In this document: piece after piece, positions 6,926-14,453 of the stretch
How the letters are laid out: every line of letters begins with the position of its first letter
Numbering within the stretch: the first letter of the stretch is position 1
NCBI GenBank assembly: GCA_964592755.1
Contig: CAZQFS010000035.1
Location: 1 to 24,256, forward strand
Direction: 5' to 3'
Length of the DNA stretch: 24,256 bases
Source of the DNA: CAZQFS01 sp964592755
GTDB taxonomy: Bacteria > Hydrothermota > Tepidihabitantia > Tepidihabitantales > Tepidihabitantaceae
Notes under the pieces: generated by a model
Database searches by the model: none
Told to the model about the DNA's origin: nothing
The model's input: the letters and a program-made list of their open reading frames with translations, nothing else
Program-made: the position numbers and the translations under genes

Positions 6926-8371
6926 CTAGAACCCCTTGCGCTCGACCGCGCCGGGGATGTTGAGTTCGCCCCGGTACTTGGCGACCGTACGGCGCGAGAT
7001 ATCTATCCCCTCGTCCTTGAGCCGCCGGCAGATTTCGTCGTCATTGAGGGGGCAGGACTTGTCTTCCGCCTCGATGATTGCCTGGACTCTGCCTTTGATG
7101 CTCGTGCGTGACTTGTCTTTGGTACCGGCCTTGAAGAAGTAGCCCAGCGGGAAGATGCCGTAGGTCGTCTCGACGTACTTGCCCGCAATCGCCCGCGAGA
7201 TGGTTGAAGCGTGAACTCCGATTCGGTCTGCGGCCTGACGCAGAGTCGCTGGTTTCAGGTGCTCACGACCATGCAGGAAGAAACCCCGCTGCTGCTCAAT
7301 CACCACCTCGACCAGTTTCTGCAGGGTTCGGCGACGCGACTCGATTCCCCGGAGAAACATCAGGGCACGCTGGAACTTCTCGCGCGCGAACTTGACCTGT
7401 TCCCTGGGGTAGGACTTGGGGTTGCGCAGAATCTCCTGGTAGCGCCGCGCCAAGCGCAGCCGGGGGAAGTTCTCGTCGTTCGCGACGGCGACCAGCTTGT
7501 CTTCCTGCCACTCAATCGAGAAGTCCGGCGCGACGTAACCCGGCATGCCGTTGTCGAACTGACGGGCAGGCCGAGGCTCGAGGCGCAGGATGGTCTGAAT
7601 CGCCTGCCGGACTTCGTCCTCGGTTACTCCGCACAGCTTCGCGACCTTGGCGGTCTGCTTCTTCATCAGCAGGCCCCAGTGATCCCGCAGCAGCTTGCAC
7701 TCAAGGCTTGCCGGGTCAAAGCCGGCCAGTTCCAGTTGCACCAGAAATGACTCGCGGGCATCACGGCAGCCGATGCCTCCCGGCTCCAGCCGCTGAACGA
7801 CGTAGAGCACGGACCGGACTCGCTCGACGTCGGTTCCCTGACTCTCGGCGATTTCCTCCTCGGACATGGTCAGAAAGCCGTCTTCATCGATGGAGTCGAT
7901 GATGAACTCAGCGAGCGTTGCGTCCGCCTCGTTGAGGCTTGCGCGCAGCCGCGGCATCAGGGTGTCGTGGAGGCTGGTCTCCGGACCGGCAGACAACTCA
8001 ATCGCGGACTCGCGTTCCTCGGTCGCGCCGCGCGTCACGGGCATGGTTCCCGCGTCTTCCGGCAGCAGCTCGGCCAGCGAATACTCCTCGCCAGGCCGGA
8101 CCTCGAAGTTGCCCTGGCCTTCGGGTTCGGATGGCTCGGCCTCGGCCGGGGCTGTGGGCCCGGGCTCAGGCGGCATGGCGAACTCGCCGGCAGTTGCTTC
8201 GCCGGGCTCAGACTGCTCGTCGGCCTGCTCCAGTGCCGGGTTCTCCTCAAGCTCCTGCCGCACCATCTGCTCTAGGTCGAGTGCCGAAACCTGCAGCAGT
8301 TTCATCGTGAGTATCAACTGCTGCGTAACCCCCAGGTATTGCCGCAGCGACAGCTCTTGAACCAGGTTCAT
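6926..8371 (-). CDS. rpoN: RNA polymerase sigma-54 factor
   Basis: Sigma-54 directs RNA polymerase to -24/-12 promoters that need AAA+ activators. Region I is Gln/Leu-rich (LSLRQYLGVTQQLILTMKLLQVSALDLEQMVRQELEENPALE, residues about 7-48). An acidic linker follows (to about 120), then the core-binding domain and a helix-turn-helix (ATLRQAADRIGVHASTISRAI). The RpoN box RRTVAKYR lies near residues 460-467. Length 481 aa is normal. Its ATG overlaps the lptB stop as ATGA, indicating translational coupling. The lptC-lptA-lptB-rpoN order is the same as in many proteobacteria. No sigma-54 activator gene is in the window. Confidence 0.97.
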   Translation of the reverse strand: MNLVQELSLRQYLGVTQQLILTMKLLQVSALDLEQMVRQELEENPALEQADEQSEPGEATAGEFAMPPEPGPTAPAEAEPSEPEGQGNFEVRPGEEYSLAELLPEDAGTMPVTRGATEERESAIELSAGPETSLHDTLMPRLRASLNEADATLAEFIIDSIDEDGFLTMSEEEIAESQGTDVERVRSVLYVVQRLEPGGIGCRDARESFLVQLELAGFDPASLECKLLRDHWGLLMKKQTAKVAKLCGVTEDEVRQAIQTILRLEPRPARQFDNGMPGYVAPDFSIEWQEDKLVAVANDENFPRLRLARRYQEILRNPKSYPREQVKFAREKFQRALMFLRGIESRRRTLQKLVEVVIEQQRGFFLHGREHLKPATLRQAADRIGVHASTISRAIAGKYVETTYGIFPLGYFFKAGTKDKSRTSIKGRVQAIIEAEDKSCPLNDDEICRRLKDEGIDISRRTVAKYRGELNIPGAVERKGF

Positions 8372-9240
8372 ATCCTGAACCTCTCGCCCAGATACACCTG
8401 ACGTGCCTTCTCGTCCCGCACCAGGTCGTCGGACGTGCCCGACAGCAGCACCCGCGCGTCGTACATGATGTACGCCCGGTCCGTGATTTCCAGTGTCTCC
8501 CGGACATTGTGGTCAGTGATGAGAATACCCAGCCCGTCGTTGCGCAGCGCCCGGATGATGTCCTGGATTTCGGCCCGCACAATCGGGTCGATGCCGGTGA
8601 ACGGCTCGTCGAGAAGAAGAAAAGACGGGTCAGAGGCAAGGGCACGGGCCAGCTCGACCCGGCGTCGTTCACCGCCGGAAAGGGTCCCGCCCTTCTGCTT
8701 GCGCAGGTGTGCCACGTTGAACCGGGCAAGCAAACGGTCGGTTCGGTCTGCCTGTTCATCCCGGGACCGGCCCAGCATCTCGAGAACGGCACGGACGTTG
8801 TCCTCCACCGACAGCCGGCGGAAGACCGAAGGTTCCTGGGACAGATACCCGAGTCCCAGCCGCGCCCGACGATAAACCGGCAGGCCGGTTATCTCTTTGC
8901 CATCGAGCATGATTCTGCCCTGCTCGGGCCTGATGAAACCGGTAATCATGTGAAAGGTGGTCGTCTTGCCTGCGCCATTAGGCCCGAGCAGGCCCACGGT
9001 CTCGCCGCGTTTGAGCTCCAGACTCACGCCGTCAACCACCTTGCGGCCGCCGTAGCTCTTCGCCAGGTCGGTCGCCGTGAGCCGAACCTCAGGCTCGGCC
9101 GATGCGACCAGACTCCCGGATTCCGCGTGTCCGACGCCCGGCGCCTTGCGCCGGGAATCCCTGCGGGAGTCCGGAGTCGGACCTGGGGCTTCCGGGGCAG
9201 CCCCGGACTCCGCGCGTCCGACGCGCGGCGACTCAGTCAT
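8368..9240 (-). CDS. lptB: LPS export ABC transporter ATP-binding protein LptB, with repeat-derived N-terminal extension
   Basis: LptB is the cytoplasmic ATPase that powers LPS extraction by LptFG. Walker A GPNGAGKTT (86-94), LSGGE signature, Walker B LLLDEPFTGIDP and switch ITDHN are all present, and the sequence YLSQEPSVFRRLSVEDN is typical of LptB. The protein is 290 aa against about 240 for the family. The extra N-terminal 50 residues (RVGRAESGAAPEAP, DSRRDSRRKAPGVGHAESG) come almost entirely from the multi-hairpin element at 9116-9230. ATG 9240 overlaps the lptA stop by eight bases, and this supports the start. No later Met or other likely start just before EVRLTATDLAKSYGG offers an obvious alternative, so the extension is probably translated. 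Confidence 0.93.
   Translation of the reverse strand: MTESPRVGRAESGAAPEAPGPTPDSRRDSRRKAPGVGHAESGSLVASAEPEVRLTATDLAKSYGGRKVVDGVSLELKRGETVGLLGPNGAGKTTTFHMITGFIRPEQGRIMLDGKEITGLPVYRRARLGLGYLSQEPSVFRRLSVEDNVRAVLEMLGRSRDEQADRTDRLLARFNVAHLRKQKGGTLSGGERRRVELARALASDPSFLLLDEPFTGIDPIVRAEIQDIIRALRNDGLGILITDHNVRETLEITDRAYIMYDARVLLSGTSDDLVRDEKARQVYLGERFRI
9116..9230 (+). repeat. Multi-hairpin dispersed element, copy 2 (5' end of lptB)
   Basis: Inverted repeats: 9137-9155 (CCCGGCGC, CTT, GCGCCGGG), 9154-9172 (one mismatch, loop TGC), 9191-9207 (TCCGGGG, CAG, CCCCGGA) and 9210-9228 (CCGCGCGT, CCG, ACGCGCGG). A degenerate extra copy of the last unit precedes them (about 9116-9143). Bases 9185-9230 equal 1151-1196. 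The element ends only seven bases inside the lptB start codon. Confidence 0.9.
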
Positions 9241-10189
9241 GAACCTCCCGAGCGGTCCCTGCGTTGCCCTTCCTGACCAGTTGTCCGGACCAGAGCCGGC
9301 TGATGGCAATCTGCTCCACGTCACCGCCGGAAATGCGGACGTCAATCGAACGACCGGCAACATCAATCAAGTCTCCGCCCTCGGTTCGGTACTGGCCCGT
9401 GGCGCGGCCGTGGACAGAGACCTGCTCCAGCGCGCCCCCGCGAACAAAGAAGACCATCGTGTCGCCCGTGGCATTGCTTGAACGGTCCTTCATACGCGGC
9501 CTGCCCAGTGCCAGCCCGGAATCCGGGCCGGAGAGAAAGACGACCGTGTCGCAGAGCAGCTCGCTTGCGCCGGACCGGATGCTGACATTGCCTTCGACGA
9601 CTGCACGCGACTCGGATTCATACCAGTGCATCCGGTCCCCGGTCACACGCGCCGTATCGGCATCCCGGGTCCAGGTCAGCACCGGCTCGGCCTCAACCAG
9701 GCCAACGTCACCCGCCAGGTCGTAGCGGCCTCGGCCTCCGGTGATGCGAAAGGGCCGGGTGCGTCCGTGCAGGGTCACGCCTCCATCGGCGATGACCAGT
9801 CTGTCCCGCGCCAGGTGGATGAGGTGCGGAGCCAGGATGTCGAGTGACTCCTGCTCCACTCTGACGTTGCCGAAGAGCTCGGCCCGATGGTCGTTCAGGT
9901 CGTAGCGGGCTGAGTCGGCCCGGATGAGGGCGTCCGGGCTGGTGATGAGCACCTGTTCGCTGATGACCGCCAGGCCCCGGGCCTCGTACATCCGGGCCAC
10001 GCCGGCGTCGATGCGCGTAGTCTGGTCGGTAATCACGACACTGTCGCGGAAAATCGCGGCCTCACCTTCGGACGTGCGCACCAGTTCCATCCGGCGGGCA
10101 GTAATCTGCGCTGCCGGAGCAAAATGGACAAGAAACAGAACGACCAGCGCCCGGCCAATCATCGCGGTCTGCCTGAATTGTCTTTCCAT
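9233..10189 (-). CDS. lptA: OstA/LptA-family LPS transport periplasmic protein (long form)
   Basis: The protein has an N-terminal signal peptide (MIGRALVVLFLVHFAPAA near residues 10-27). The body is made of the repeated short beta-strand pattern of the OstA/LptA jellyroll (EGEAAIFRDSVVITDQTTRIDAGVARMYE, ADSARYDLNDHRAELFGNVRVEQ, GDRMHWYESESRAVVEGNVSI). In LPS transport LptA bridges inner and outer membranes. At 318 aa it is much longer than E. coli LptA (185 aa) and may hold two OstA domains, so it could alternatively be an OstA-like protein related to the N-domain of LptD. It sits between lptC (3-base gap) and lptB (8-base overlap). Start ATG 10189 or 10162. Confidence 0.85.
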   Translation of the reverse strand: MERQFRQTAMIGRALVVLFLVHFAPAAQITARRMELVRTSEGEAAIFRDSVVITDQTTRIDAGVARMYEARGLAVISEQVLITSPDALIRADSARYDLNDHRAELFGNVRVEQESLDILAPHLIHLARDRLVIADGGVTLHGRTRPFRITGGRGRYDLAGDVGLVEAEPVLTWTRDADTARVTGDRMHWYESESRAVVEGNVSIRSGASELLCDTVVFLSGPDSGLALGRPRMKDRSSNATGDTMVFFVRGGALEQVSVHGRATGQYRTEGGDLIDVAGRSIDVRISGGDVEQIAISRLWSGQLVRKGNAGTAREVHD

Positions 10190-10192
10190 CGC

Positions 10193-10723
10193 CTACCTGC
10201 CGGTCTCGAAGTCGTATTCCGAAGAACCGCTTATCTGCCCCTGAATCTCGATCCGACTCATGCCGGCATCTGATACCAGTCCCCGCCCGGACACCCTGCC
10301 GCGAGGGGTGGTTATCTCCACCGGTGCGTCGGTGCGAATCTGCTGGGCCGGGTTGTTCCAGGCAAGGGAGTCGGTCAGCAGCGTCGTGCTGTCTGCGGTC
10401 CGAACCGAGACGCAGCCGCGCGCGACCAGGTTCTCGTTCGCGTAAATCGTACCCTGGTCCGCATCGAGCAGCGAATGGACCCGACCTTCCTCGTCATAGA
10501 ACATGACCTGCAGACGGACCACGTCTACGCGACGGTCCGGGTCGAACACGAAGGCCCGCCGTGCGGTCAGGGTGTAAAGCCGCTTGCCGCTGCCGGTTTC
10601 CTGAAGAGTGAAATCCTCGATGACCTGGCTCGGCAGGGTTCCGGTCGACCCCGCAACCGGTCTGTCATGACATCCGACCACGAGGACGATGACAACGGCA
10701 AAGAGGACGGCCCTTATTCTCAC
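10193..10723 (-). CDS. lptC: LPS export protein LptC, lipoprotein form
   Basis: The 176-residue protein begins with a lipoprotein leader ending LVVGC (Cys18). One LptC/OstA-like beta fold follows (LPSQVIEDFTLQETGSGKRLYTLTARRAFVFD, RVHSLLDADQGTIYANENLVARGCVSVRT). In E. coli LptC is anchored by a membrane helix; here the lipobox suggests a lipid anchor instead. It sits between the LpxL-like gene, whose stop it overlaps (ATG 10723, stop 10720-10722), and lptA, forming a tight LPS transport operon. Confidence 0.85.
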   Translation of the reverse strand: MRIRAVLFAVVIVLVVGCHDRPVAGSTGTLPSQVIEDFTLQETGSGKRLYTLTARRAFVFDPDRRVDVVRLQVMFYDEEGRVHSLLDADQGTIYANENLVARGCVSVRTADSTTLLTDSLAWNNPAQQIRTDAPVEITTPRGRVSGRGLVSDAGMSRIEIQGQISGSSEYDFETGR

Positions 10724-11601
10724 GCCGCCTCCGCGGTCAACCGCGACAGCGCCCCTGCCTTACCCCAGAAGACCCACTCCTCCGGGTTGCTCCTCACATG
10801 CTCAACGAGCGACGAGAGCACCTCCTCCTCACTGCGCGCGCGTCCCAGGTCAACCCTAAGACGGCCCCGCTCCATGCGGCAGAAAGCCGGCCTCAGCGGT
10901 AATTCCCTCCTGCGCGACAGCTCGAACGGCAGTACCGGCAGCTTCATCTTGACGGGCCAAGTTGGACGCGCGGGTTCCGGGTTTGCCTGCGAAACCCGTG
11001 CTACGTCTTCAGACTCCCGCCGAACCTCCCGGCGCAGCGCGCCGGTTTCAACCCATGCACGCCTTCCCTGACTCGTGTTGTCGAGCATGAAACCGGTCAG
11101 TCCAGGCCTGTCCAGGTCAAGGAACGCAGACTTCAGGGTGTCCAGTCGAACTCCCCTCGCCTGTCGCATATAATCCACCTGCCGGGCAACCAGCGGGTCG
11201 CGCTGACGCCCGACCACGAGGGCAACAGAATAGCCTTGCCGGGCAAACACCTGGGGCAGGCATTCCCACAGCCCGAAGTGAAAAGAGACGACGAGGTGAT
11301 GCAATTCTCGTTCCAGAGCTGAGCCACATATATTGTCCGTGTAAACCATTGTTCTGTCAACGATTGCATCGCAGCAACGTTGACCGATGCGGGCCATGAG
11401 GGCCAGGTTGCGCCCGACTGTGCATGCGTTCCTGAGCCAGAACAGAGGCTTGTCGCGTCCCATGATGGTCCTGTAGTTGGTGCGGATTTCGGCACGGCAG
11501 GCCGGATGGAAGAGCAGGTAGGTTGTGAGGGCGAGCTGGCTTAGAAGTTGGGCAGGGCTAGGTGGTAGGACGCGGAGCAGAAGGAGCAGTATTGCGAGCA
11601 T
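10720..11601 (-). CDS. LpxL/HtrB-like lipid A acyltransferase, with repeat insertion
   Basis: Members of this family transfer a secondary acyl chain to lipid A at the inner membrane. An N-terminal hydrophobic anchor (LAILLLLLRVLPPSPAQLL) is followed by RTNYRTIMG, and the catalytic H-x4-E motif is present as HFGLWE (108-113). The acceptor-side pattern GLTGFMLDNTSQG (168-179) and LPVLPFELSRR (221-231) is family-like. Between them, residues about 187-214 (GALRREVRRESEDVARVSQA and on to ARPT) correspond to an inverted, diverged copy of the multi-hairpin element, at a place where the family usually has a short surface loop. Length 293 aa. ATG 11601 overlaps the pyrG 3' end by 44 bases. Confidence 0.8.
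   Translation of the reverse strand: MLAILLLLLRVLPPSPAQLLSQLALTTYLLFHPACRAEIRTNYRTIMGRDKPLFWLRNACTVGRNLALMARIGQRCCDAIVDRTMVYTDNICGSALERELHHLVVSFHFGLWECLPQVFARQGYSVALVVGRQRDPLVARQVDYMRQARGVRLDTLKSAFLDLDRPGLTGFMLDNTSQGRRAWVETGALRREVRRESEDVARVSQANPEPARPTWPVKMKLPVLPFELSRRRELPLRPAFCRMERGRLRVDLGRARSEEEVLSSLVEHVRSNPEEWVFWGKAGALSRLTAEAA
10957..11046 (-). repeat. Multi-hairpin dispersed element, copy 3 (inverted, diverged, inside the LpxL-like gene)
   Basis: The reverse complement of this stretch aligns almost without gaps to 9143-9228. Hairpin 1 is kept (11028-11045, CCGGCGC stem, 3-base loop). The third hairpin is kept in form but not in sequence: CGGGTTT (10978-10984) pairs with AAACCCG (10992-10998). 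The fourth is degraded. The host gene reads the opposite strand of the element compared with lptB. Confidence 0.75.
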
Positions 11602-13186
11602 GAGTTTTGGCGGCTTCTATCAGCCCGAGGAAGAGCGGGTGGGGACGCAGGGGCCGGGACTGGAACTCGGGGTGGAACTGGGTGGCGATGAAGTACGGGT
11701 GATCGGTCAGCTCGACGATTTCAACCAGGGCTTTGTCCGGAGTCCTGCCTGATGCAATAAGCCCGTGGCGCTCGAGCAAAGGGAGGTATTTGTTGTTGAG
11801 TTCGTACCGATGGCGGTGGCGCTCGGTGACGCTTGTGGTGCGATACATGCGGTGAGCCAGGGTGCCCTTCTTCAGTCGGCACGGGTAGGCGCCGAGTCGC
11901 ATGGTTGCGCCTTTCCGACGGAGTCCGCGCTGGGTTGGGAGCTTGTAGATCACCGGATGGGGGGTGTGGGGGTTGAACTCGGTGGAGTTGGCGTTGGCGA
12001 GCCCGCAGAGGTTGCGGGCGAGTTCGGTGACCGCACAGTGGAGTCCGACGCAGAGTCCGAGCAGGGGGACCTTGTGCTCGCGGGCGTAGCGAATTGCGGT
12101 CAGCTTGCCGTCAATGCCACGTACCCCGAAGCCGCCCGGGATGATGATGCCATGGAGACCGGAAAGGCGCTGGGCGACGTTGTCCGGGCTCAGTTCGTCC
12201 GATTCAAGCCAACGGAGTTTCACGTTCACGCCGGCCGCGGCCGCAGCATGGTTGACAGCTTCAGTGACCGACTTGTAGGAATCGTGGAGGCCGACGTACT
12301 TGCCGCACATGCCGATTTCGAGGGTCTCGGTCGCGCGGGCTTTGCGCTTGAGAAAAGAGTGCCAGTCCTTGAGCGCCGGGGCATGGGTCTTGAGTCCAAG
12401 GCGCTGGGTAAGGAGGCCGTCGAGGTTCTGGCGGTGGAAAATCAGAGGGATTTGATAGATGTCGGGTACGTCTACCGCCTCGATTACCTGTTCGGGCCGA
12501 ACGTTGCAGAAAAGGGCAATCTTGTCGCGGGCCTCCTCGGGAAGAGGTGTCTCCGCACGGCACATGATGATGTCGGGTTGAATCCCGAGGTTCAGAAGCT
12601 GGCGAACCGAGTGCTGGGTGGGCTTCGACTTGTACTCGCCTGAGGCACGGATGTAGGGAACGAGAGTCAGATGGATGAAGGCGACGTTGGCCCGGCCTTG
12701 TTCAAGGGCGAACTGGCGGGCGGCTTCAAGAAAAGGCAGGCCCTCGATGTCACCGACCGTGCCTCCGATTTCGGTGATGACGACGTCGTGACTATTGGCG
12801 AGCTTGCGGATGCGTTCCTTGATTTCACCGGTGATGTGGGGAACGACCTGGATAGTACGGCCAAGATAGTCCCCGCGACGTTCCTTCTCGATGACCGAAA
12901 GGTAAATCTGGCCGGCGGTGAGATTGTTGTCGCGGGTGAGGTTGAGATCGATGAAGCGCTCGTAGTGGCCGAGGTCGAGGTCGGTCTCGGCCCCGTCAAG
13001 AGTTACAAACACCTCGCCGTGCTGGAAAGGACTCATTGTGCCGGGGTCAACGTTAATGTAGGGGTCAAACTTCAGGGGAACAACCGAGAGCCCACGGGCC
13101 TTGAGCAGGAGCCCGATTGAGGACGTCGCAATCCCCTTGCCCAGGGATGAGACCACTCCGCCGGTAACGAAGACGAACTTAGCCAT
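11558..13186 (-). CDS. pyrG: CTP synthase
   Basis: CTP synthase makes CTP from UTP, ATP and glutamine. The synthetase half starts MAKFVFVTGGVVSSLGKGI, the family hallmark, and continues with DPYINVDPGTMSPFQHGEVFV. The glutaminase half has PGGFGVRG, the nucleophile elbow GLCVGLH and FHPEF with the catalytic His and Glu. Length 542 aa matches E. coli (545). In the elbow the usual Gln of GICLGMQ is His here, which is unusual. ATG 13186 is preferred because the open frame upstream lacks family similarity. It follows rpmJ and overlaps the acyltransferase gene by 44 bases. No clear Shine-Dalgarno precedes it. Confidence 0.97.
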   Translation of the reverse strand: MAKFVFVTGGVVSSLGKGIATSSIGLLLKARGLSVVPLKFDPYINVDPGTMSPFQHGEVFVTLDGAETDLDLGHYERFIDLNLTRDNNLTAGQIYLSVIEKERRGDYLGRTIQVVPHITGEIKERIRKLANSHDVVITEIGGTVGDIEGLPFLEAARQFALEQGRANVAFIHLTLVPYIRASGEYKSKPTQHSVRQLLNLGIQPDIIMCRAETPLPEEARDKIALFCNVRPEQVIEAVDVPDIYQIPLIFHRQNLDGLLTQRLGLKTHAPALKDWHSFLKRKARATETLEIGMCGKYVGLHDSYKSVTEAVNHAAAAAGVNVKLRWLESDELSPDNVAQRLSGLHGIIIPGGFGVRGIDGKLTAIRYAREHKVPLLGLCVGLHCAVTELARNLCGLANANSTEFNPHTPHPVIYKLPTQRGLRRKGATMRLGAYPCRLKKGTLAHRMYRTTSVTERHRHRYELNNKYLPLLERHGLIASGRTPDKALVEIVELTDHPYFIATQFHPEFQSRPLRPHPLFLGLIEAAKTHARNTAPSAPRPTT

Positions 13187-13290
13187 GGGAAGAGTGGTCT
13201 GGTGTTCCGGTACCCATGTGCGCATGAAGTCGGGCAGGCCCGGGTCCGTCACCGGACCACTGGGCCACTTGTGCACTGCACACTTCTTCT

Positions 13291-13407
13291 CTAGCCTTGC
13301 CGCTGCTTGTGTTTGGCGTCGCGTTTGCAGATGACGCGGACGACACCCTTGCGCTTGACAACAACACAGTGGGCGCAGCGCTTCTTCACTGATGCACGGA
13401 CTTTCAC
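13291..13407 (-). CDS. rpmJ: 50S ribosomal protein L36
   Basis: The 38-residue protein starts MKVRASVKKRCAHC and ends CKRDAKHKQRQG. The zinc ribbon residues Cys11, Cys14, Cys27 and His33 are all present, so this is the zinc-binding form. The start is GTG 13407 with a strong Shine-Dalgarno AAAGGAG five bases upstream. It follows infA (40-base gap), as in the spc/alpha operon, but the next gene is pyrG rather than rpsM. Confidence 0.95.
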   Translation of the reverse strand: MKVRASVKKRCAHCVVVKRKGVVRVICKRDAKHKQRQG

Positions 13408-13447
13408 TATTGCTCCTTTGCTCTCTTTCCGATTGGCAGGATGGCCT

Positions 13448-13666
13448 CTACTTGAATCGGTAGATTATCCGACCCCGGGACAGGTCGTAAGGTGAGAACT
13501 CAACCGTGACCCGGTCACCCGGCAGAATCCTAATCCAATGCAGCCGCATCCGGCCCGATATGTGGGCGATGACCGTGTGGCGGTTGTCCAGCTCGACCCG
13601 GAACGTGGCATTCGGAAGGGCCTCGACGATGGTCCCTTCGAGTTGTATCAGGTCTTTCTTAGACAT
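13448..13666 (-). CDS. infA: Translation initiation factor IF-1
   Basis: The 72-residue protein is a single S1-like OB fold (IQLEGTIVEALPNATFRVEL, HVIAHISGRMR-like HTVIAHISGRMRLHWIRILPGD, then VTVEFSPYDLSRGRIIYRFK). It is full length and matches the family end to end. It binds the 30S A site during initiation. It starts 10 bases after the map stop in the adk-map-infA-rpmJ order typical of bacteria. Confidence 0.97.
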   Translation of the reverse strand: MSKKDLIQLEGTIVEALPNATFRVELDNRHTVIAHISGRMRLHWIRILPGDRVTVEFSPYDLSRGRIIYRFK

Positions 13667-13676
13667 AAGCTACTCG

Positions 13677-14438
13677 TCAGTAGCGGCTCCCTTCGTCTTC
13701 TGCCATAGTAAGGACTTCTGGTCCATCGGCGGTAATGAGGACCGTGTTCTCGTAATGCGCGGAGGGCAGCCCATCCTTCGTAAGCACGGTCCAGTTGTTG
13801 GGCGCGGTGATGACTTCGTGGTTCCCCATGTTGACCATCGGCTCAATTGCGAGCGTCATGCCCGCAGCCAGAGGCACGCCGCGCCCGGCCGGGCCGAAGT
13901 TCGGCACGGACGGCTCCTCGTGCAGGGTCCGGCCGACGCCGTGACCGCAGAGGTCGCGCACAACCGAGAAGCCATGTTGCTCGACTAAACGCTGGATTGC
14001 GTGCCCGATGTCGGACACGCGCCTGCCGGTGCGGGCCGCCTTGAGCCCGGCCCAGAACGAGTCTTCGGTCGCACGGATGAGGCGGCTCGTCGCCGGGGCG
14101 ACTTCGCCGACCGGAAAGGTGCGCGCGGCATCGGCAATCAGGCCGTCCTTGGTAACGCCCACGTCAACTTTCACGATGTCACCGGAAACCAGGACACGTG
14201 AGTCCGGAATCCCGTGCACAACTTCGGCATTCAGACTGACGCAGACCGGGGCCGGGAATCCACGGTACATAAGAAAGGTCGGATGGCCACCCTGCTGCCG
14301 GATGTGCCGGTCGCAGAGCCGGGCAAGCTGCTCGAGAGTCTGGCCGACCCTGACCTCCCGGGCCGCAAGCCGAAGCACACTGGCGACAATCCGGCCTGCT
14401 GCCCTGATACCGGCAATCTCGCCGGCGGACTTCACCAC
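13677..14438 (-). CDS. map: Methionine aminopeptidase, type I
   Basis: The enzyme removes the initiator Met from new proteins. The metal ligands are visible: the two Asp in VKVDVGVTKDGLIADAARTF, His in GHGVGRTLHEEP, Glu in LAIEPMVN and Glu in HYENTVLIT. Length 253 aa matches the short type I form without a zinc-finger extension. The start is GTG 14438 (or GTG 14435), with AAGGGG upstream. An in-frame TGA lies a few codons upstream, so no longer form is possible. It follows adk with a 15-base gap. Confidence 0.96.
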   Translation of the reverse strand: MVKSAGEIAGIRAAGRIVASVLRLAAREVRVGQTLEQLARLCDRHIRQQGGHPTFLMYRGFPAPVCVSLNAEVVHGIPDSRVLVSGDIVKVDVGVTKDGLIADAARTFPVGEVAPATSRLIRATEDSFWAGLKAARTGRRVSDIGHAIQRLVEQHGFSVVRDLCGHGVGRTLHEEPSVPNFGPAGRGVPLAAGMTLAIEPMVNMGNHEVITAPNNWTVLTKDGLPSAHYENTVLITADGPEVLTMAEDEGSRY

Positions 14439-14453
14439 GCGGCCCCTTGGGAG

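Noticed and set aside
5524..6963. A 479-codon open frame on the plus strand opposite selB
   Set aside because: It mirrors selB codons in GC-rich DNA; it has no family motifs, and selB is certain.
13187..13276. Longer pyrG reading from 13276
   Set aside because: CTP synthases start at MAKFVFVTGG; the upstream residues are unrelated.
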